From NCBI GenBank assembly GCA_013215145.1, contig JABSRP010000047.1:1-54842 (forward strand): a stretch of 54,842 nt of DNA, read 5' to 3'. This document shows positions 36,166 through 44,808 of the stretch, piece by piece. Each line of letters starts with the position of its first letter. Positions within the stretch are counted from its first letter, which is position 1. A program made the position numbers and the translations under genes. This stretch comes from Pseudobacteriovorax sp. (lineage in GTDB: Bacteria > Bdellovibrionota_B > Oligoflexia > Oligoflexales > Oligoflexaceae). The notes beneath the pieces were generated by a model. It made no database searches and was not told the origin of the DNA. It worked only from the letters and a program-made list of their open reading frames with translations.

Positions 36166-38121
36166 ATGGCTACTAAAAAGAAGAGCGCCGCGAAGGCTAC
36201 GAAAGAGCCAGCCAAAGCAAAACCTGCAAAAAAAGCAACTGCAAAGAAGAAAGTGAGTAAGAAGGCTACGAGTAAGAAAGCAACGACAACTACGGCTAAG
36301 AAAAAAACGGCAAAGAAAGCGACGAGCAGTGCCGCGAATACCGAAAAAACTAAAGACGAAATCATCAGTAAGCTGGAAGAGACTTACGATAAAAAAGGTA
36401 GTCTGACCTTTAAAGAGGTCTCAGCAAGTATTCCAAAAGAATTGCAGGTTCCTGAAGTCATTCAAAGTATCCTGACGGAATTAAAGAGCAAGGATATCGT
36501 CATCGAAGACACAGTTAAAGATGCCGTTCGTAATAGTAAAAGTGAAGACGGTGAAACCGCCCTTCTAGACGACGACGGTTTCACTCAAGTCGACGATGAG
36601 GATTCTGACGACGATCCAACGGTTCCTGAAAAAGACGCAGAAACAGCAACCAAGGATAAGGACGTCGTTAAAAAAGAGGTGAAAGCCGATGACTTTGGTA
36701 AATCGAACGATCCCGTACGCATCTACCTTCGAAAGATGGGAAGCGTAGCTCTATTGAGCCGCGAGGGTGAGGTGGTCATCGCCAAAAAAATCGAGGCGGA
36801 AGAGAACCGTATCCTTTCCCACATCTTACATCTGCAACTTGGACGTGACACGATCGTGGATGCTGCTCGTAAATTTGCTGCGGGCGAGATTCGTATGAAA
36901 GGCTTCATTAAAGGTTTCGATGACGATGAAGCCTCTTCGAACGAAGAAGCTCACTCGGACAAACTACGAAAAACCACAGAAGAGTTTCTCAAGCTTTATG
37001 AGACCTTCGAGAAAGCCCTAGGCAAAAACGCCAAAAACGCTCCAGATTTGCAAACCCAAGTTTTTGAAATGCTTCGCGATCTGAACATCAATCGTAAGCT
37101 TCTCGTGCACGTGATCGATGATCTGGCTGAATTTAGTAACAGCCTGAGAGAGGCCGAGCAAGATATCGCCTACTATGCAAAGCGGATGCGATGCGGACGT
37201 GACGACCTTGTCGATCATATTAACTCCAAACCGCAGCAACCCTACGGTCAGGCTACGGATCGTGAGTGGCAACGCGTTTTGCGTAACGTGACCTCAGCAC
37301 TCGAGACTTTAGATCGTGTTCAAAAAGAAACCAATATGGAGCCGAAAAAGCTTCTTGCCCACTATGCCGAACTATCGAGTATGCAGCGTTCAGCAGAGGC
37401 TGCGAAAAAAGAGTTGGTGGAAGCTAACCTCAGACTCGTGGTCTCGATTGCAAAGAAATACACCAACCGTGGCCTACAGTTTCTCGATCTGATTCAAGAG
37501 GGAAATATTGGCCTTATGAAGGCGGTTGAGAAGTTTGAGTACCGTCGTGGTTATAAGTTCTCCACTTATGCTACCTGGTGGATCCGTCAGGCAATCACGA
37601 GAGCGATTGCCGACCAGGCCCGGACGATTCGGATTCCAGTTCACATGATCGAAACCATCAATAAATTGATCCGTACTAGCCGTTACTTGGTTCAGGAAAT
37701 GGGTCGCGAGCCAACTCCTGAAGAGATCGCAGCCCGTATGGAGATGTCTGTCGATAAGGTCCGAAAAGTCCTTAAGATCGCCATAGAGCCAATCTCTCTT
37801 GAAACGCCTATTGGTGAAGAAGAAGACAACCATATCGGTGACTTCCTTGAGGACAAAACACAGCACTCGCCTTCGGAGTCTGTGATATCTGGTAGCCTTG
37901 AGGAGCAGACCACAAAGGCCCTCGCGACACTAACGCCAAGGGAAGAAAAAGTTCTTCGGATGAGATTCGGTATTGGTGAGCGAAGCGACCATACACTTGA
38001 AGAGGTCGGTCAAAACTTCGATGTTACGCGAGAGCGTATCCGCCAAATTGAAGCAAAAGCTTTGCGTAAGCTACGTCATCCGTCGCGAAGTAAAAAATTA
38101 CGCGCTTTTATTGAAAGTTAA
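36166..38121 (+). CDS. rpoD: Primary RNA polymerase sigma factor RpoD
   Basis: The 651-residue sigma factor directs housekeeping transcription. Region 1.2 (DPVRIYLRKMGSVALLSREGE), region 2 (ANLRLVVSIAKKYTNRGLQFLDLIQEGNIGLMKAVEKFEYRRG...YATWWIRQAI), region 3 and region 4 (LTPREEKVLRMRFGIGE, ERIRQIEAKALRKLRHPSR) are intact. The first 62 residues are an unusual Lys/Ala/Thr-rich block (AKKATAKKKVSKKAT type) resembling histone H1 tails, ahead of region 1.1. It is followed by a stem-loop and then by the accessory region. Confidence 0.97.
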   Translation: MATKKKSAAKATKEPAKAKPAKKATAKKKVSKKATSKKATTTTAKKKTAKKATSSAANTEKTKDEIISKLEETYDKKGSLTFKEVSASIPKELQVPEVIQSILTELKSKDIVIEDTVKDAVRNSKSEDGETALLDDDGFTQVDDEDSDDDPTVPEKDAETATKDKDVVKKEVKADDFGKSNDPVRIYLRKMGSVALLSREGEVVIAKKIEAEENRILSHILHLQLGRDTIVDAARKFAAGEIRMKGFIKGFDDDEASSNEEAHSDKLRKTTEEFLKLYETFEKALGKNAKNAPDLQTQVFEMLRDLNINRKLLVHVIDDLAEFSNSLREAEQDIAYYAKRMRCGRDDLVDHINSKPQQPYGQATDREWQRVLRNVTSALETLDRVQKETNMEPKKLLAHYAELSSMQRSAEAAKKELVEANLRLVVSIAKKYTNRGLQFLDLIQEGNIGLMKAVEKFEYRRGYKFSTYATWWIRQAITRAIADQARTIRIPVHMIETINKLIRTSRYLVQEMGREPTPEEIAARMEMSVDKVRKVLKIAIEPISLETPIGEEEDNHIGDFLEDKTQHSPSESVISGSLEEQTTKALATLTPREEKVLRMRFGIGERSDHTLEEVGQNFDVTRERIRQIEAKALRKLRHPSRSKKLRAFIES

Positions 38122-38137
38122 GAGCCCTGTCGGATAT

Positions 38138-38159
38138 TTTCCCGTTGTTTAACGGGAAA
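38138..38159 (+). terminator. Stem-loop after rpoD
   Basis: A perfect nine-bp stem (TTTCCCGTT 38138-38146 with AACGGGAAA 38151-38159) with a four-base loop lies 17 bases after the rpoD stop. The following T tract is weak (CGTTTTG), so it may be a poor terminator or allow read-through into the tRNA fragment. Confidence 0.6.
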
Positions 38160-38187
38160 CGTTTTGATGGTTTCTCTGTTCCAACGG

Positions 38188-38316
38188 GGGATGATAGCTC
38201 AGTTGGCTAGAGCAACCGGCTCATAACACATTGACTTTACTTTAAATTACCCACCAGTCACCATTTCATCAATGATTCCAGCTAGTGTTATGTTACAGTA
38301 GCTTCTTGCGACTTAG
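38188..38316 (+). pseudogene. tRNA(CAT) 5' half with conserved tail, left copy
   Basis: Bases 38188-38227 fit the 5' half of a tRNA: acceptor GGGATGA, TA, D arm GCTC-AGTTGGCTA-GAGC, then anticodon stem ACCGG and loop CTCATAA with anticodon CAT. The 3' half is absent, since CACAT follows where CCGGT should pair. The next 88 bases are shared, at roughly three-quarters identity by eye, with the copy at 54218-54347. It lies 66 bp after rpoD and marks the left edge of the accessory region. CAT could be Met or Ile2. Confidence 0.8.
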
Positions 38317-38392
38317 TGAATTAGTAGCTTTTAGAGAGTAGCGAACGAAGATTCTTTTGGTTCCAGATAATTTCTACCGATTAGCTGCAAGG
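38317..38392 (+). repeat. Palindromic repeat, copy A
   Basis: This is one of five same-orientation copies (consensus GTGAATCAGTAGCTTTTAG, a variable part, GCGAACGAAGTTTCGTTTGG, then TAATTTCTACTGATTTGCTG). Outer arms GAATTAGTAG/CTACCGATTA and an inner AACGAA/TTCTTT hairpin would form a long cruciform. It starts exactly where similarity to the right tRNA-half copy ends, and its right arm supplies the last codons and the stop of the cyclase gene on the minus strand. Confidence 0.85.
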
Positions 38393-40356
38393 TTGTCTTT
38401 CAGAGCATAAAAAAGCACCTGACTATCTTCATTATCTCTAATTTTAACCCCCCCTTGGGATAAGTCTTTGGTATTAAATTGACTTTGAAGCTGAGGACCA
38501 ACTTTGGCCATCACCTGATCCTGCACTAGGATAATGGAAGAAGGTGGCCCTGCGGGGTATAGTAGTTTTCTAGAAGATTCGTAACGGGTGGCTAGAATAA
38601 TGGGCTGGCCGCTAACGTGGTAGCTTAATGTGCCAATCTGGTTGAAATTGGTGGAGAGTAAACCAGAGGCAATACCTAAGGAACACTTTAGGTCCTCCCT
38701 AGGAAAGAAATTTTTTGCATGTTTATGGAAAATATCGACAAATTCGTTGGCCAATAGGATGGATTTATCTTCTATGGAAATATTTCTGGGAAGTGTGAAA
38801 GGGAAACCCACTGAGCAAAGAAAGCCATCTCCCATTTCATTGATACGAAAGCCATCCGCCTCAAGGGTAGTATCATTGTAGTTTCTTTCAATGACACTAT
38901 TACACTCTTTAAACACCGCAGAAAAAAATTGATTGGCCCTATCTTCCGGTAGTTCACTGCTTTTTATAATATCAAAGCAAATGACACAGGCATATTTTTG
39001 CCCTACCGGCATGGTTTCTTCTAATCGCATACCACTTCTCATTTGCTGTACCTGATGACTATAAACCATCTTCGACATTTGGGAGTAAGAATGATGATTG
39101 GCACTTTCTTTTTTATACAGTTCCTGAATATAGGATTCACGTTCTTCGGCCCTTTGAGTTTCGTTTAAACGAACTCGATCCGCCAGTGCTAGAGATAGTA
39201 GGGTGGTTTCGATGCAGGCCCCAATAAGTGTCCCAAAGTTTAAGAGATTACTTCCCGGTACTAGATTCATATTGGTTAGGGACAGTAAGATTGAGGCTAT
39301 TAGAACGAACATCCAAGCGATGGTGTAGTAGATTGCGGGGCGATATCCAAGTAGACAGTAGCGAAAGCCGAGGACCAGAAGAAAGATGCAAGTGAGACCT
39401 GCTGTACTGTTAGCAAGCATAGAGCTAAGGAGATAGTTATTTTCAAATAGTATCAATATGATCTGCATGATTAGGAAGGCTAGGTAAATAGAAACCCCTT
39501 TGACTAGTTTGGGATATTTTTTATAAACCTTAAAAAAGCTGAGGGCAAAGAGAATAGAGAAAAGCTGACTGGAACAGGCTGAAAAAAGAAATCCCCAGTT
39601 CATTAACCAAACCCGTGTGTCGCCGCCAATGAAGGTAAGATAGGACCAAATACCGGCCAAACTACATTGCATCATAAGGAATGAGACGCAAAAGGCCACA
39701 TAAAACAGATATGAGAGAGATCGTAGTGAAATGTATAGAAAAAGGTTATACAAGATCATAGCGATCATGATTCCAATGGCAATACTGATAATAGTGGTCT
39801 CTAGGATCATTTTCCTTTGCAGCTCTTGAGCTGTCCAAAGAGCAAGAGGGATTTTATTAGGACCTAAAGTCTTGACGGACACATAAAATAAATTGTTCCC
39901 AGATTGAAGTTTAACAGGAAAAATCCCCTGACGAAATGGAATGCCTCTGGGACTTGAAAAATCTTGATCGCCCAACTCCTCTACCGTAATTTCATCACCG
40001 ACCATCTGGTAAAGAGTCACCCTATCGGTCATGGTATACTGGTTTTCAATGAAGACTTCCTGCAGCTGGGGAAATGGATTGTAAAGTTGGAATCTGGCCC
40101 AAGAGGTTCCGCCAGTGATACCAAAGTTTGCATGATCTTCTTCAAGGGGTTTAAATGGGATATTCTGATCATCGATGATTTGCTGGATTTGAAGATCGTT
40201 GGTTTCATCTAAATATATGTGAAAGTATCGCCCTAGATTTATCCCATCTGATACACCTGGTACCACAAATGGACTTCCAAGGCCTAAAGGGGGTAGGATT
40301 GTTAGGATAAACAGGGGGAGTAAGATCAAAATTTTTAAAAATCTTATAGTTCTCAT
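38374..40356 (-). CDS. 7TMR-DISM receptor fused to class III adenylate/guanylate cyclase
   Basis: A signal peptide precedes a periplasmic 7TMR-DISMED2-type beta domain (about 35-180, with TSWARFQLYNPF). Seven membrane helices follow (about 185-405), then a short coiled linker and a class III cyclase domain (about 455-650). The metal Asp motifs are YACVICFDIIKSSEL and NEMGDGFLCSVGFPF, and a later SLGIASG and ATRYESSRKL match the cyclase core. It should turn an envelope ligand signal into cyclic nucleotide. Its final residues AANR and stop lie inside repeat copy A, so the original C-terminus may have been replaced. Confidence 0.85.
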   Translation of the reverse strand: MRTIRFLKILILLPLFILTILPPLGLGSPFVVPGVSDGINLGRYFHIYLDETNDLQIQQIIDDQNIPFKPLEEDHANFGITGGTSWARFQLYNPFPQLQEVFIENQYTMTDRVTLYQMVGDEITVEELGDQDFSSPRGIPFRQGIFPVKLQSGNNLFYVSVKTLGPNKIPLALWTAQELQRKMILETTIISIAIGIMIAMILYNLFLYISLRSLSYLFYVAFCVSFLMMQCSLAGIWSYLTFIGGDTRVWLMNWGFLFSACSSQLFSILFALSFFKVYKKYPKLVKGVSIYLAFLIMQIILILFENNYLLSSMLANSTAGLTCIFLLVLGFRYCLLGYRPAIYYTIAWMFVLIASILLSLTNMNLVPGSNLLNFGTLIGACIETTLLSLALADRVRLNETQRAEERESYIQELYKKESANHHSYSQMSKMVYSHQVQQMRSGMRLEETMPVGQKYACVICFDIIKSSELPEDRANQFFSAVFKECNSVIERNYNDTTLEADGFRINEMGDGFLCSVGFPFTLPRNISIEDKSILLANEFVDIFHKHAKNFFPREDLKCSLGIASGLLSTNFNQIGTLSYHVSGQPIILATRYESSRKLLYPAGPPSSIILVQDQVMAKVGPQLQSQFNTKDLSQGGVKIRDNEDSQVLFYALKDNLAANR

Positions 40357-40873
40357 GCCTTAGGTTATCGTCAAATTTGCATGATGGATTTACAATTTAT
40401 AAAATCTTATCAAAAAGTAAAAGTTACAATTATTAATGCATTGTTATTATAGTTGATTAGGTTCTAGAGTGAATTAGTTGAGAAAAGTGTTCACGGACAG
40501 AAACTAACTAGGAATAGTCTTAGATAGCTCCTTTCGGGTTGAATTTTAAGTACTGTACTGATCACCCAAGAAGGGAGTGTAAGTCTCTCTGTGTATGAGC
40601 CTTGACTCTCAGAGGCATAACAGCAATAGCTGCAAAGGTAGGGCACCGAAAGAAACTTTTGAAGCTAATATTTAGCTTTACAGCTAACATATACATCATC
40701 CTCTTGCAAAACCGTATTATTTAAATTAGGTAGGTAGAAATTGCCTACCCGGAAGGGCAGACTGTAAACTCAAATCCTGACTAGAGCACATAAAGTTAAA
40801 CAAAATTTGGTACTCACAGTTGAATTTTCACATGCTAAACGCAGTGAGTTTCAATTGTCGAATTGAAAGGTTG
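40357..40873. other. Intergenic stretch without a recognised gene
   Basis: This 517-bp stretch separates two leftward genes. I see no frame that looks coding on either strand. A purine-rich patch near 40630-40665 (AGCTGCAAAGGTAGGGCACCGAAAG) looked riboswitch-like at first, but does not match a class I know. Confidence 0.5.
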
Positions 40874-41257
40874 TTATGGTAAAAAACTAGTATCTGCCAC
40901 AGCATAGATCTTCCATCCCGAAAGAGTATTTGTGAAAGCATAAAAGCCATGAACATGCTCAATTCTCGAACCGTCTTTTCGACAACGAATAGCTGATGCT
41001 ACCGCATGTGCTTCTCTATCATTCACTGCCGTGACTTCAAAATTCCAATCAATAGAATGATCCCAACCAATTTCCTCCTTTAAGATTTGAGGGTTAATGG
41101 GATACGATTCAAACATTTCTACCGAACCTTCTTTAATATAAGCGAGTGGATACTTAACTATCGCATCAATCAAAGACACATCGTTATTTTTGAAACCTTG
41201 AACGTAATTCGCCATATAGGTATTTTTCACCACTTCTTTTAGTTCATCAAAGTTCAC
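40874..41257 (-). CDS. NTF2-like/SnoaL-fold protein
   Basis: I start at GTG 41257, with AAGGAG five bases upstream; the frame extends back to a TTG at 41272 that overlaps this ribosome site. The 127-residue protein has the NTF2-like order: three N-terminal helices (FDELKEVVKNTYMANYVQGF, SLIDAIVKYPLAYI), then curved sheet strands (DWNFEVTAVNDREAHAVASAIRCRKDG, EHVHGFYAFTNTLSGWKIYAVAD). Such proteins are small ligand-binding or isomerase folds. Substrate unknown. Confidence 0.7.
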   Translation of the reverse strand: MNFDELKEVVKNTYMANYVQGFKNNDVSLIDAIVKYPLAYIKEGSVEMFESYPINPQILKEEIGWDHSIDWNFEVTAVNDREAHAVASAIRCRKDGSRIEHVHGFYAFTNTLSGWKIYAVADTSFLP

Positions 41258-41472
41258 GGCTTCTCCTTTCAAGATGTTGAGCTTGCTACAAATTATAAAA
41301 CAACTTCACTTTGGCGCTGAGTTGCACCCGGTCTCTCACGAGTTCAAGTCACAATTTCCATCATGTCAACTAGAATACAATTCTGATCTCGTAAATTCTC
41401 AACTACTACCGATACAAATAAACCTAGACTGGTAACAATTTCACCACCAGTTGGAACTTATGGTTTAATTAT

Positions 41473-41760
41473 TCACGTCGGCCTTGTGACAACAGACTCA
41501 CCCATAAGGGCATCTATTCTTCTCTTTGTTTTGGTCAAAATTTGTCTGACCGCAAATTCGTGCACTGCTTGACCTGGTAAGCCAGTTCAAGGATTTATTG
41601 TACCTACACCTTTTCCTGATTTATCTTCCATAAACCCTCTAGTCATAGAGTCAATTTCATCGAATTCTCCAAACAGACTGCCGTTCGAATCAAAGATTTC
41701 TATCTCACAGCAAAAGCCATGTCAGCCGAATGCAAAGACACACAAAAATGGGAACTTCAA
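41473..41760 (-). pseudogene. Decayed gene with two in-frame TGA codons
   Basis: Reading left from TTG 41760 gives a hydrophobic leader (LKFPFLCVFAFG), TGA at codon 13 (41722-41724), then EIEIFDSNGSLFGEFDEIDS and GFMEDKSGKGVGTINP, a second TGA at codon 58 (41587-41589), then TGLPGQAVHEFAVRQILTKT and a stop at 41473. The segments between stops look strongly protein-like and stay in one frame over 96 codons. The family is not recognised. Selenocysteine is unlikely because no SECIS-like hairpin stands out. Confidence 0.4.
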
Positions 41761-41922
41761 GGTATGTTATTTATTCGCGGTAAGGTAAATTGCCAGTACG
41801 TTTGATTAGTTTCATTATACTTACATCAAAAAGACCACACAAAACCGAACTCTGTTCTGTAGGGAGTAAGAAAGAGTGATCAAATCACCAAGAAGTACTT
41901 ATAAATTGAAGTTTATTTAATT

Positions 41923-42324
41923 ATGGGGGACAAGGCATTGGAAAAGTTGATCGGAGTCTGGAGACTAGACAGCTTCTACGAAAAATCGAAGGAATCTAGC
42001 GATTGGGTTAAATGGCGGGGTAAAGTTCATGGAACCTTAATTTACACCATGGAGGGTTTCGTATCAGTTGGCTGGACAAGGTACAACACGCAAAACAGTG
42101 ACAAACCGCAAAGGACAACATTCTATACTGCCACTTACGAAATTTCTAGCGGTACGGTTCGACATACGGTACTAGAGGCTGAGGATCACACGAGATTTGG
42201 TAAAACCTTTACAAGGGATTTTGAAATCAATGAAGGAAAACTAGTTCTTAGAGGGAAAGGCTATGGAGACAATATGGTAAAACTCGAGTGGTCTAAGAAA
42301 AATGATCCTGAAGGTTCGAGTTAA
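41923..42324 (+). CDS. Lipocalin-like domain protein
   Basis: The 133-residue protein opens ALEKLIGVWRLDSFYEKSKE and continues HGTLIYTMEGFVSVGWTRY, then TYEISSGTVRHTVLEAEDHT and GKLVLRGKGYGDNMVKLEW. This is the pattern of lipocalin-5-like bacterial proteins, a single beta-barrel that binds small hydrophobic molecules. No ribosome site is obvious before the ATG. There is no signal peptide, so it is cytoplasmic. It has no evident partner gene. Confidence 0.75.
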   Translation: MGDKALEKLIGVWRLDSFYEKSKESSDWVKWRGKVHGTLIYTMEGFVSVGWTRYNTQNSDKPQRTTFYTATYEISSGTVRHTVLEAEDHTRFGKTFTRDFEINEGKLVLRGKGYGDNMVKLEWSKKNDPEGSS

Positions 42325-42562
42325 ATTCCTTGACGAGATAGATACTTAGAAGCATTATTTAGAGGAATAAAATTTTCTTTTTATCTGTAAAAATTTGAAT
42401 CTGATTTGACACTAGCCCTGTTTTGACATTTTGATTTGATTGTCTGTTAGTTCGGGTTCAGCTCGTCAACTTTTACCCTCCATTCTTCTCTTCCTTCAAG
42501 GAAAGTTTGCATAGGAGTCCTTCCAAAACACATTTTTACTTGATGAGTGCGATTTACAGTGG

Positions 42563-42640
42563 AGTGAATCAGTAGCTTTTAGAGGGCAGAGAACTAAGTT
42601 TCGTTTGGTTTAAGCTAAGTTCTACTGATTTGCTGTAGCG
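42563..42640 (+). repeat. Palindromic repeat, copy B
   Basis: This copy keeps the outer arms GAATCAGTAG/CTACTGATTT (9 of 10 pairs plus a G-T) and the TTAG/CTAA internal pairing. The inner hairpin has drifted (AACTAAGTTTCGTT). It ends about 60 bp before the VTT-family gene, which has lost a normal start codon. Confidence 0.9.
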
Positions 42641-42702
42641 CAGGCAGAGATAGTCAGAAAGGGCTCTAAAAAATTAAACTGAAATATTTCAAAATTTGCC
42701 TT

Positions 42703-43257
42703 TTGGCAACTACCGCTTTAGCCATAGTTTATATGATTGCGAGTGGAGCTTATAGTCCGGAGGCGATCCTTAGTTTCCGCGAAGTCATTCAATCTGAGAA
42801 AGTCTTAGGGCCTCTACTTTTTATTGTATTTTTCATGCTGTTTCAGCCTCTAGGAGTCGCTTCACACGGCTTGATTTTGCTTTCCGCCGCGATTTGGCCT
42901 TGGCCCCAGGCCTTTATCTACTCGGTCCTTGGGGCTACATTGGCTGGCGTGCTTTCCTTCTTTTTTGCCCGCTATGTGGGTTATGAATGGGTGCAGCGTC
43001 ATCTTCCTGAGAAAATTAGAAGACTTGAAGATAAACTAGTGGAAAACCAATTTCGAAACATATTCTTGATGAGGCTGCTGCTTTTTACCTTTGCACCGAT
43101 GCAGTTTATGTTTGGCATTAGCAAGGTGAATTTTCGAGTATTTCTAGTCGCTAGTATATTAGGAATTAGCCCTCTTATATTTTTGGAGGTTTGGTTTGGT
43201 TCCTCATTGTTTGATTGGTATTTTGAGACCTTTCAATCAGATTCAGTAACGCACTAA
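42703..43257 (+). CDS. VTT/TVP38-type membrane protein (start uncertain)
   Basis: The protein (about 185-193 residues) has four to five membrane helices and the conserved VTT-domain elements: a re-entrant segment around FQPLGVASHGLILLSAAIWPWPQAF and FFARYVGYEWVQRHL followed by LMRLLLFTFAPMQFMFGISKV. The family includes lipid scramblase-like DedA and TVP38 proteins. The first possible normal start is TTG 42703, but the natural N-terminus appears to extend upstream as LKYFKICLLATTALAIV from a CTG at 42679. The ATG may have been lost or changed beside repeat B. Confidence 0.75.
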   Translation: MATTALAIVYMIASGAYSPEAILSFREVIQSEKVLGPLLFIVFFMLFQPLGVASHGLILLSAAIWPWPQAFIYSVLGATLAGVLSFFFARYVGYEWVQRHLPEKIRRLEDKLVENQFRNIFLMRLLLFTFAPMQFMFGISKVNFRVFLVASILGISPLIFLEVWFGSSLFDWYFETFQSDSVTH

Positions 43258-43322
43258 GATTGCTCCCGTACAGCGAATCTAAGTTTTCTTGTGAGTGTCT
43301 GCCACAACCTTACCCTAAAGAA

Positions 43323-43520
43323 TCACTCGATCCACTCCATCTCCATGGTTGAACCAAAAGGTGTCGCTTTCCAATGGCCGTGCAAGGAATGGAATTTCTT
43401 TGGGGTCTTTTGAAGCAAGGCTTCATCGAGCCAGTCTGGAACCTTCCACCCTAGACCATCACTTCGTAAAATTCTTAATTCGTGCTGTTCATTTGAGATT
43501 TTCTTTAAGATTTCTTTCAT
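43323..43520 (-). CDS. Small protein after HD-Pnk, unknown
   Basis: I start at ATG 43520, seven bases after the HD-Pnk stop with TTAGGG immediately upstream. The 65-residue protein has a helical start (MKEILKKISNEQHELRIL), then DGLGWKVPDWLDEALLQKTP and a strand-rich end (HWKATPFGSTMEMEWIE). It has no family I know. Position makes it a third component of the RNA-repair unit. Confidence 0.55.
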   Translation of the reverse strand: MKEILKKISNEQHELRILRSDGLGWKVPDWLDEALLQKTPKKFHSLHGHWKATPFGSTMEMEWIE

Positions 43521-43527
43521 CCCTAAT

Positions 43528-44808
43528 CTAGCCCACCGCGAACTCATTCTCTACATCACCATGAGAATACTCCACTCTACCACTTGATCCAACGATCAGA
43601 AATCTGTGGGCCTCTGTTAGTTCTGGCATTTCAAATGAGTCAATCTGCTTTTTTATAACTGTGGCTGGGACATTCCTTTTTCGTTGGAGGTTGTTTTTGT
43701 TGATCTCATCAAAGTCTTTTTGAAACAGCACGATGGTTGTCAATGCCTTGTAGTCAAAACCGAGGCTCAAAATCGGGCTTCTAAAGTCCCGACGCAACGA
43801 GGTAGCATCCCATACAATCTTCTTACCCTTTTTTCGTAAGTGTGATTTCAGCTCTTCTCTTGCAACCTGCCTAACATATCCATTGAGTTTTTGGTCTGCC
43901 ATGTCTTTGGCGTGCTTAGCCCTCAACATATCCATAGATACGACATGAAAACCTTTGAGGTTTCTTTCGACCCATATGGATTTTCCAGCACCGCTCGGTC
44001 CGCATAGTACAAACAACTCATTAAAATCGTCTCTAAAATCGTAATACTTCGACAGGGCTTCTTCGTGAGTAAAAATCTCTTGTGATTCGTAGTCCCGCAC
44101 GGCGTTGTTATAGAAATAGCTCAACGCTCCTTTCCGAGAAGATTTCAACTCATCAGTCAAAGACTTCACCCACCCATCGTAGGGATCTTTATCCCACACG
44201 CCATGCTCTTCACAGCTCATCTTGAAAAACTCGATCATATCAACCTGCTTCTCCTTGTCTGAACAGGTTCGTCCTTTCATATCTGCCATCTCAAGTAGGT
44301 AGAGCAATTTTGGCGAGCAAATCCTAGCGAGCCTGGCATAGTCCTGCTTCGGCTTTTCCTTCACAACAAGCGACTTGGGCATGTGGTGATAGGCAACAAG
44401 GGATACAACTTCCTGTTCTATATCTTTCGGTAAACTCAGTTTGGGTATACGAAACGGAAGATAACTTGCTCCACGGTATTCATGGTGAGGTGCCGCTATT
44501 CGCATTACATCTTTGATTTCCATTCCCTTAGTGCAAAATGGCTTACCAATATCATGCAAGGCAGTTCCTAGAACCAATGATAGCTTTTGCCTATCGGTCA
44601 ATTGCCAATGAGCCTCGTCAACCAATTGATAAAGCTCATCCATAACCATGTTCATATGGGTATGAACATCACCTTCAGCATGCCATTCCTCGTCTTGAGG
44701 AGTTGTTTTCAAGCCATTTAGCTGTTCAAAGAAACAACCTAACTGCCCAACAATTTCGTCAAAACTTGGTCTTAGGCCATCTAATATATTTTTACAAAAC
44801 GGATGCAT
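43528..44808 (-). CDS. HD-Pnk: HD phosphoesterase fused to P-loop 5'-OH polynucleotide kinase
   Basis: The N-terminal half (1-225) is an HD-family metal phosphohydrolase with His51, His85-Asp86 (ALHDIGKP), His108/His109 (APHHEYRGA), His141/His142 (AYHHMPKS) and Asp176. The C-terminal half has a P-loop GPSGAGKS (270-277), the kinase Asp in SMDMLR (Asp293), WDATSLRRDFR and the lid LQRKRNVPATV. This is the architecture of Runella HD-Pnk, which removes 2',3'-cyclic phosphates and phosphorylates 5'-OH ends. Its start overlaps the ligase stop by one base (TAATG), so the two are translated together. Confidence 0.88.
   Translation of the reverse strand: MHPFCKNILDGLRPSFDEIVGQLGCFFEQLNGLKTTPQDEEWHAEGDVHTHMNMVMDELYQLVDEAHWQLTDRQKLSLVLGTALHDIGKPFCTKGMEIKDVMRIAAPHHEYRGASYLPFRIPKLSLPKDIEQEVVSLVAYHHMPKSLVVKEKPKQDYARLARICSPKLLYLLEMADMKGRTCSDKEKQVDMIEFFKMSCEEHGVWDKDPYDGWVKSLTDELKSSRKGALSYFYNNAVRDYESQEIFTHEEALSKYYDFRDDFNELFVLCGPSGAGKSIWVERNLKGFHVVSMDMLRAKHAKDMADQKLNGYVRQVAREELKSHLRKKGKKIVWDATSLRRDFRSPILSLGFDYKALTTIVLFQKDFDEINKNNLQRKRNVPATVIKKQIDSFEMPELTEAHRFLIVGSSGRVEYSHGDVENEFAVG

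Noticed and set aside
38188..38316. Intron-containing tRNA gene
   Set aside because: No 3' tRNA half follows within several hundred bases, and the tail has no visible group I core. The two copies also differ in the anticodon stem without a matching partner.
40600..40680. Cyclic di-GMP riboswitch
   Set aside because: A GGTAGGGCACCGAAAG patch looked suggestive, but the conserved GEMM core and paired helices are missing and no downstream + strand gene exists.
41320..41360. T-arm-like GAGTTCAAGTC as the missing tRNA 3' half
   Set aside because: Flanking bases do not form the five-bp T stem, and no acceptor end matching GGGATGA follows.
41587..41724. Selenoprotein explanation for in-frame TGA codons
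   Set aside because: Neither TGA is followed by an obvious SECIS hairpin, no selenium genes are in view, and neighbouring genes are also broken.
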